From Verrucomicrobiota bacterium (GTDB lineage: Bacteria; Verrucomicrobiota; Verrucomicrobiia; Chthoniobacterales; UBA10450): 7,663 nucleotides of DNA. Both the position numbers and the translations under genes were made by a program. The DNA lies in NCBI GenBank assembly GCA_003219395.1, contig QHOR01000172.1, positions 1 through 7,663 on the forward strand, in the 5' to 3' direction. This document shows positions 6,474-7,663 of the stretch, piece by piece. The stretch's first letter is position 1; each line of letters starts with the position of its first letter. The notes under the pieces are model-generated. The model saw nothing but the letters and a program-made list of their open reading frames with translations, did not search any database and was not told the DNA's origin.

Positions 6474-7606
6474 AAGGACTCGCCCCTCTTTTTCTCGGGA
6501 TCTTCGGAACGTTTGCGTTCTCCTGGGTGGGATTGACGTTGATCCCCAACTGGCAAATCGGACACCTCAATCCTCAATCGGACGAGGAAGGCACAGACAT
6601 CTATCCAATGCCGCAATCAGGAATGGTTCAGTGGGGCGCGCACGTTTACGCTGCCAATGGCTGCGTCTACTGTCATAGCGAGCAGGTGCGCGCCGATTAT
6701 GCGGGAGCGGATATTGAGCGCAAATGGGGTGACCGCCGCAGCGCCCCGCGAGATTATATTTTCGAACGACCCGTTTTCCTGGGCAAGATGCGCATGGGTC
6801 AGGATCTTGCCAACATCGGGGCACGCGCGCCTGGAGAGGAAACAAGCCCTTCACCGGCTGGGGCTGTTCCCGCTGGAGCGTCGGTTTCAGGCGGAACAAA
6901 TCCTGCCGCATCGCCTGGAGCGACGGCGGGCGCACCAGGCGGAGCCTCATCCGGCGCGAAACAAAGTACGTCTCCTGCTGCTGCACAAGCCCAAGCTGCA
7001 CCATCTGTGCCATCGGCTTCGCCGGCGCCGCAGAGCGCAGCTTCATCCGCGCCTTCGCCACCAAAGTCTGCGCCCGGAGCTTCTCCTGCAGCAACTGCCG
7101 TCGCGTCAGCTGGTTCACCTCCGCCAGCTCCGCCGTCAGGTCTGGCTTCACCATCACCAGGGGCGATGGGCACAACGGCGATATCGTCCGGTGCACAGCC
7201 AGGAACAGCGACCGCACCATCATCGGGACCGCAAATCGCTGGCGCGCCGTGGCCACTGCAAACAGTTGGGTTGCCACCAATGTATTCGGCAGCCTGGCAT
7301 CACGTGCATCTTTATTCGCCGCGCAGCATCAACCTCGATTCGAACATGCCGTCGTACCGTTTTCTTTACCACACTCGCCGGATCAGTGACGCGCGTTCGG
7401 CCGATGCGCTGCAACTTAGCGGTTCCGACGCTCCGCCCGAAGGGTGGGAGATTGTTCCAACGTACGACGCAAAATGCCTCGTGGCCTATATGATGGCGCT
7501 TAATCAATCGCATCCGTTGAAAGAAGTTAAATCCGCCGGTGCAGCACCCGGGGCGTCGCCGGCAGCTTCGCCTTCCCCTGCCTCCGGAGGACAGCCACCG
7601 AAATGA
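6470..7606 (+). CDS. ccoO: CcoO-like membrane cytochrome c with a 152-residue low-complexity insert
   Basis: The 378-residue product is a CcoO-type monohaem cytochrome c, the usual partner of CcoN. It has one N-terminal membrane anchor (about residues 5-26), the haem motif CVYCH at 65-69 followed by SEQVR, then RPVFLGKMRMGQDLANIGAR (100-119), as in CcoO. The CcoO sequence resumes at YSAAWHHVHLYSPR (272-285), with SNMPSYRFLY holding the axial Met293. In ordinary CcoO the GxR and the YSxxWHxxHLY are adjacent. Here residues 120-271 lie between them, mostly Ala, Pro, Ser and Gly. A second such tail covers about 354-378. CcoO is normally near 200 residues, so the extra length is almost all explained by these segments. 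The ATG overlaps the upstream stop (ATGA); GGAGGGAG at 6449-6456 is a ribosome binding site at slightly long spacing. It probably carries electrons between its b-type partner and ACIII or a soluble carrier. Confidence 0.87.
   Translation: MKGLAPLFLGIFGTFAFSWVGLTLIPNWQIGHLNPQSDEEGTDIYPMPQSGMVQWGAHVYAANGCVYCHSEQVRADYAGADIERKWGDRRSAPRDYIFERPVFLGKMRMGQDLANIGARAPGEETSPSPAGAVPAGASVSGGTNPAASPGATAGAPGGASSGAKQSTSPAAAQAQAAPSVPSASPAPQSAASSAPSPPKSAPGASPAATAVASAGSPPPAPPSGLASPSPGAMGTTAISSGAQPGTATAPSSGPQIAGAPWPLQTVGLPPMYSAAWHHVHLYSPRSINLDSNMPSYRFLYHTRRISDARSADALQLSGSDAPPEGWEIVPTYDAKCLVAYMMALNQSHPLKEVKSAGAAPGASPAASPSPASGGQPPK
6827..7282 (+). repeat. Low-complexity Ala/Pro/Ser/Gly-coding insert within the CcoO-like gene
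   Basis: The segment codes for residues 120-271 of the CcoO-like protein and stays in frame throughout. It is built from irregular GASP, ASPAP, SPSP and GGAS-like units, with no cysteine and almost no charged or aromatic residues until PWPLQ near its end. The DNA contains many short GC-rich near-repeats such as GCTTCTCCTGC. It would form a long disordered loop on the periplasmic side between the haem motif and the axial methionine. Confidence 0.75.
7581..7590. promoter_or_regulatory. Palindrome CCTCCGGAGG holding the ribosome binding site of the next gene
   Basis: This perfect 10-base palindrome contains GGAGG at 7586-7590, twelve bases before the ATG at 7603. The spacing is long, and the site could pair only intermolecularly or as part of a larger fold, so any regulatory effect is speculative. 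Confidence 0.3.
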
Positions 7607-7663
7607 ACGAGAGCACGCCAACACCGGAGCCGCATTCCAGCCAGGGCATGGATTACAGCGAAA
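7603..7663 (+). CDS. Start of the next operon gene, 20 codons only (3' partial)
   Basis: An ATG overlapping the CcoO-like stop (ATGA, 7603-7606) opens a frame that reaches the end of the window. The 20 visible residues, MNESTPTPEPHSSQGMDYSE, are polar and proline-rich with no membrane helix yet. In a cco operon the next gene could be a CcoP-type dihaem cytochrome c or another small subunit, but nothing visible decides this. The coupled start and upstream GGAGG make it a likely real gene. Confidence 0.6.
   Translation, partial: MNESTPTPEPHSSQGMDYSE

Noticed and set aside
6799..7173. Minus-strand Gly/Ala/Asp-rich open frame of 124 codons
   Set aside because: It is the antisense shadow of the Ala/Pro/Ser repeat segment, with no independent support.
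6567..7280. Long minus-strand open frame of 237 codons opposite the CcoO-like gene
   Set aside because: It is created by the GC-rich low-complexity insert and overlaps a clearly conserved cytochrome gene; its translation shows no recognisable domain or ribosome binding site.
6657..7493. Plus-strand open frame of 278 codons in another frame of the CcoO-like gene
   Set aside because: It is rich in Arg, His, Leu and Gln as expected from frame-shifted Ala/Pro codons, and the CcoO frame has haem and Met motifs on both sides.

Overview
The window is a piece of one long, tightly packed respiratory operon, all on the + strand. It runs off both ends. It carries the end of an alternative complex III (ACIII, act) operon, followed directly by genes resembling a cbb3-type cytochrome oxidase (cco). 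The gene order, the moderate-to-high GC content, the ATGA stop/start overlaps and the dispersed palindromic repeats suggest a Verrucomicrobiota-like bacterium, for example a soil Chthoniobacterales-type lineage. Acidobacteriota or Planctomycetota are possible. This placement is inference, because no marker gene is present.

Layout: 1-335 is the C-terminal end of ActB (iron-sulfur subunit). 336-474 is a short repeat-filled gap. Then come actC (475-1923, quinol-site membrane subunit), actD (1920-2477), actE (2480-3196, monohaem cytochrome c), actF (3193-4395, membrane subunit), a 174-residue single-pass protein of unknown function (4397-4921), a repeat-containing gap (4922-4991), a CcoN-like membrane protein (4992-6473), a CcoO-like cytochrome c (6470-7606), and the first 20 codons of another gene (7603 onward). 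Almost every junction is an overlap or a gap of 1-2 bases. The two exceptions each hold a repeat-like sequence, and each is spanned by a mini-ORF.

How the genes work together: ACIII oxidises membrane quinol through ActC and passes electrons through the ActB iron-sulfur clusters and the haems of ActA/ActE. In most organisms a neighbouring haem-copper oxidase then receives them. The neighbour here is the main surprise. The subunit-I homologue aligns well with CcoN and keeps both histidines of the low-spin haem b. It lacks every CuB ligand, the cross-linked tyrosine and the haem b3 ligand, so it should not be able to reduce O2. Its CcoO partner looks intact (CVYCH and axial Met), but a 152-residue Ala/Pro/Ser/Gly-rich segment is inserted between the haem motif and the axial Met. 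The window may therefore encode ACIII joined to a non-catalytic b/c electron-transfer module.

Secondary oddities: Ala/Pro/Ser-rich tails or inserts occur in three or four proteins of the same operon. Palindromic repeats with GGCTACA-type ends lie at gene junctions, one of them forming the C-terminus of ActE. A CCGCAAT-like heptamer array lies just before actC. No promoter, terminator, RNA gene, CRISPR array or transposase gene was seen.
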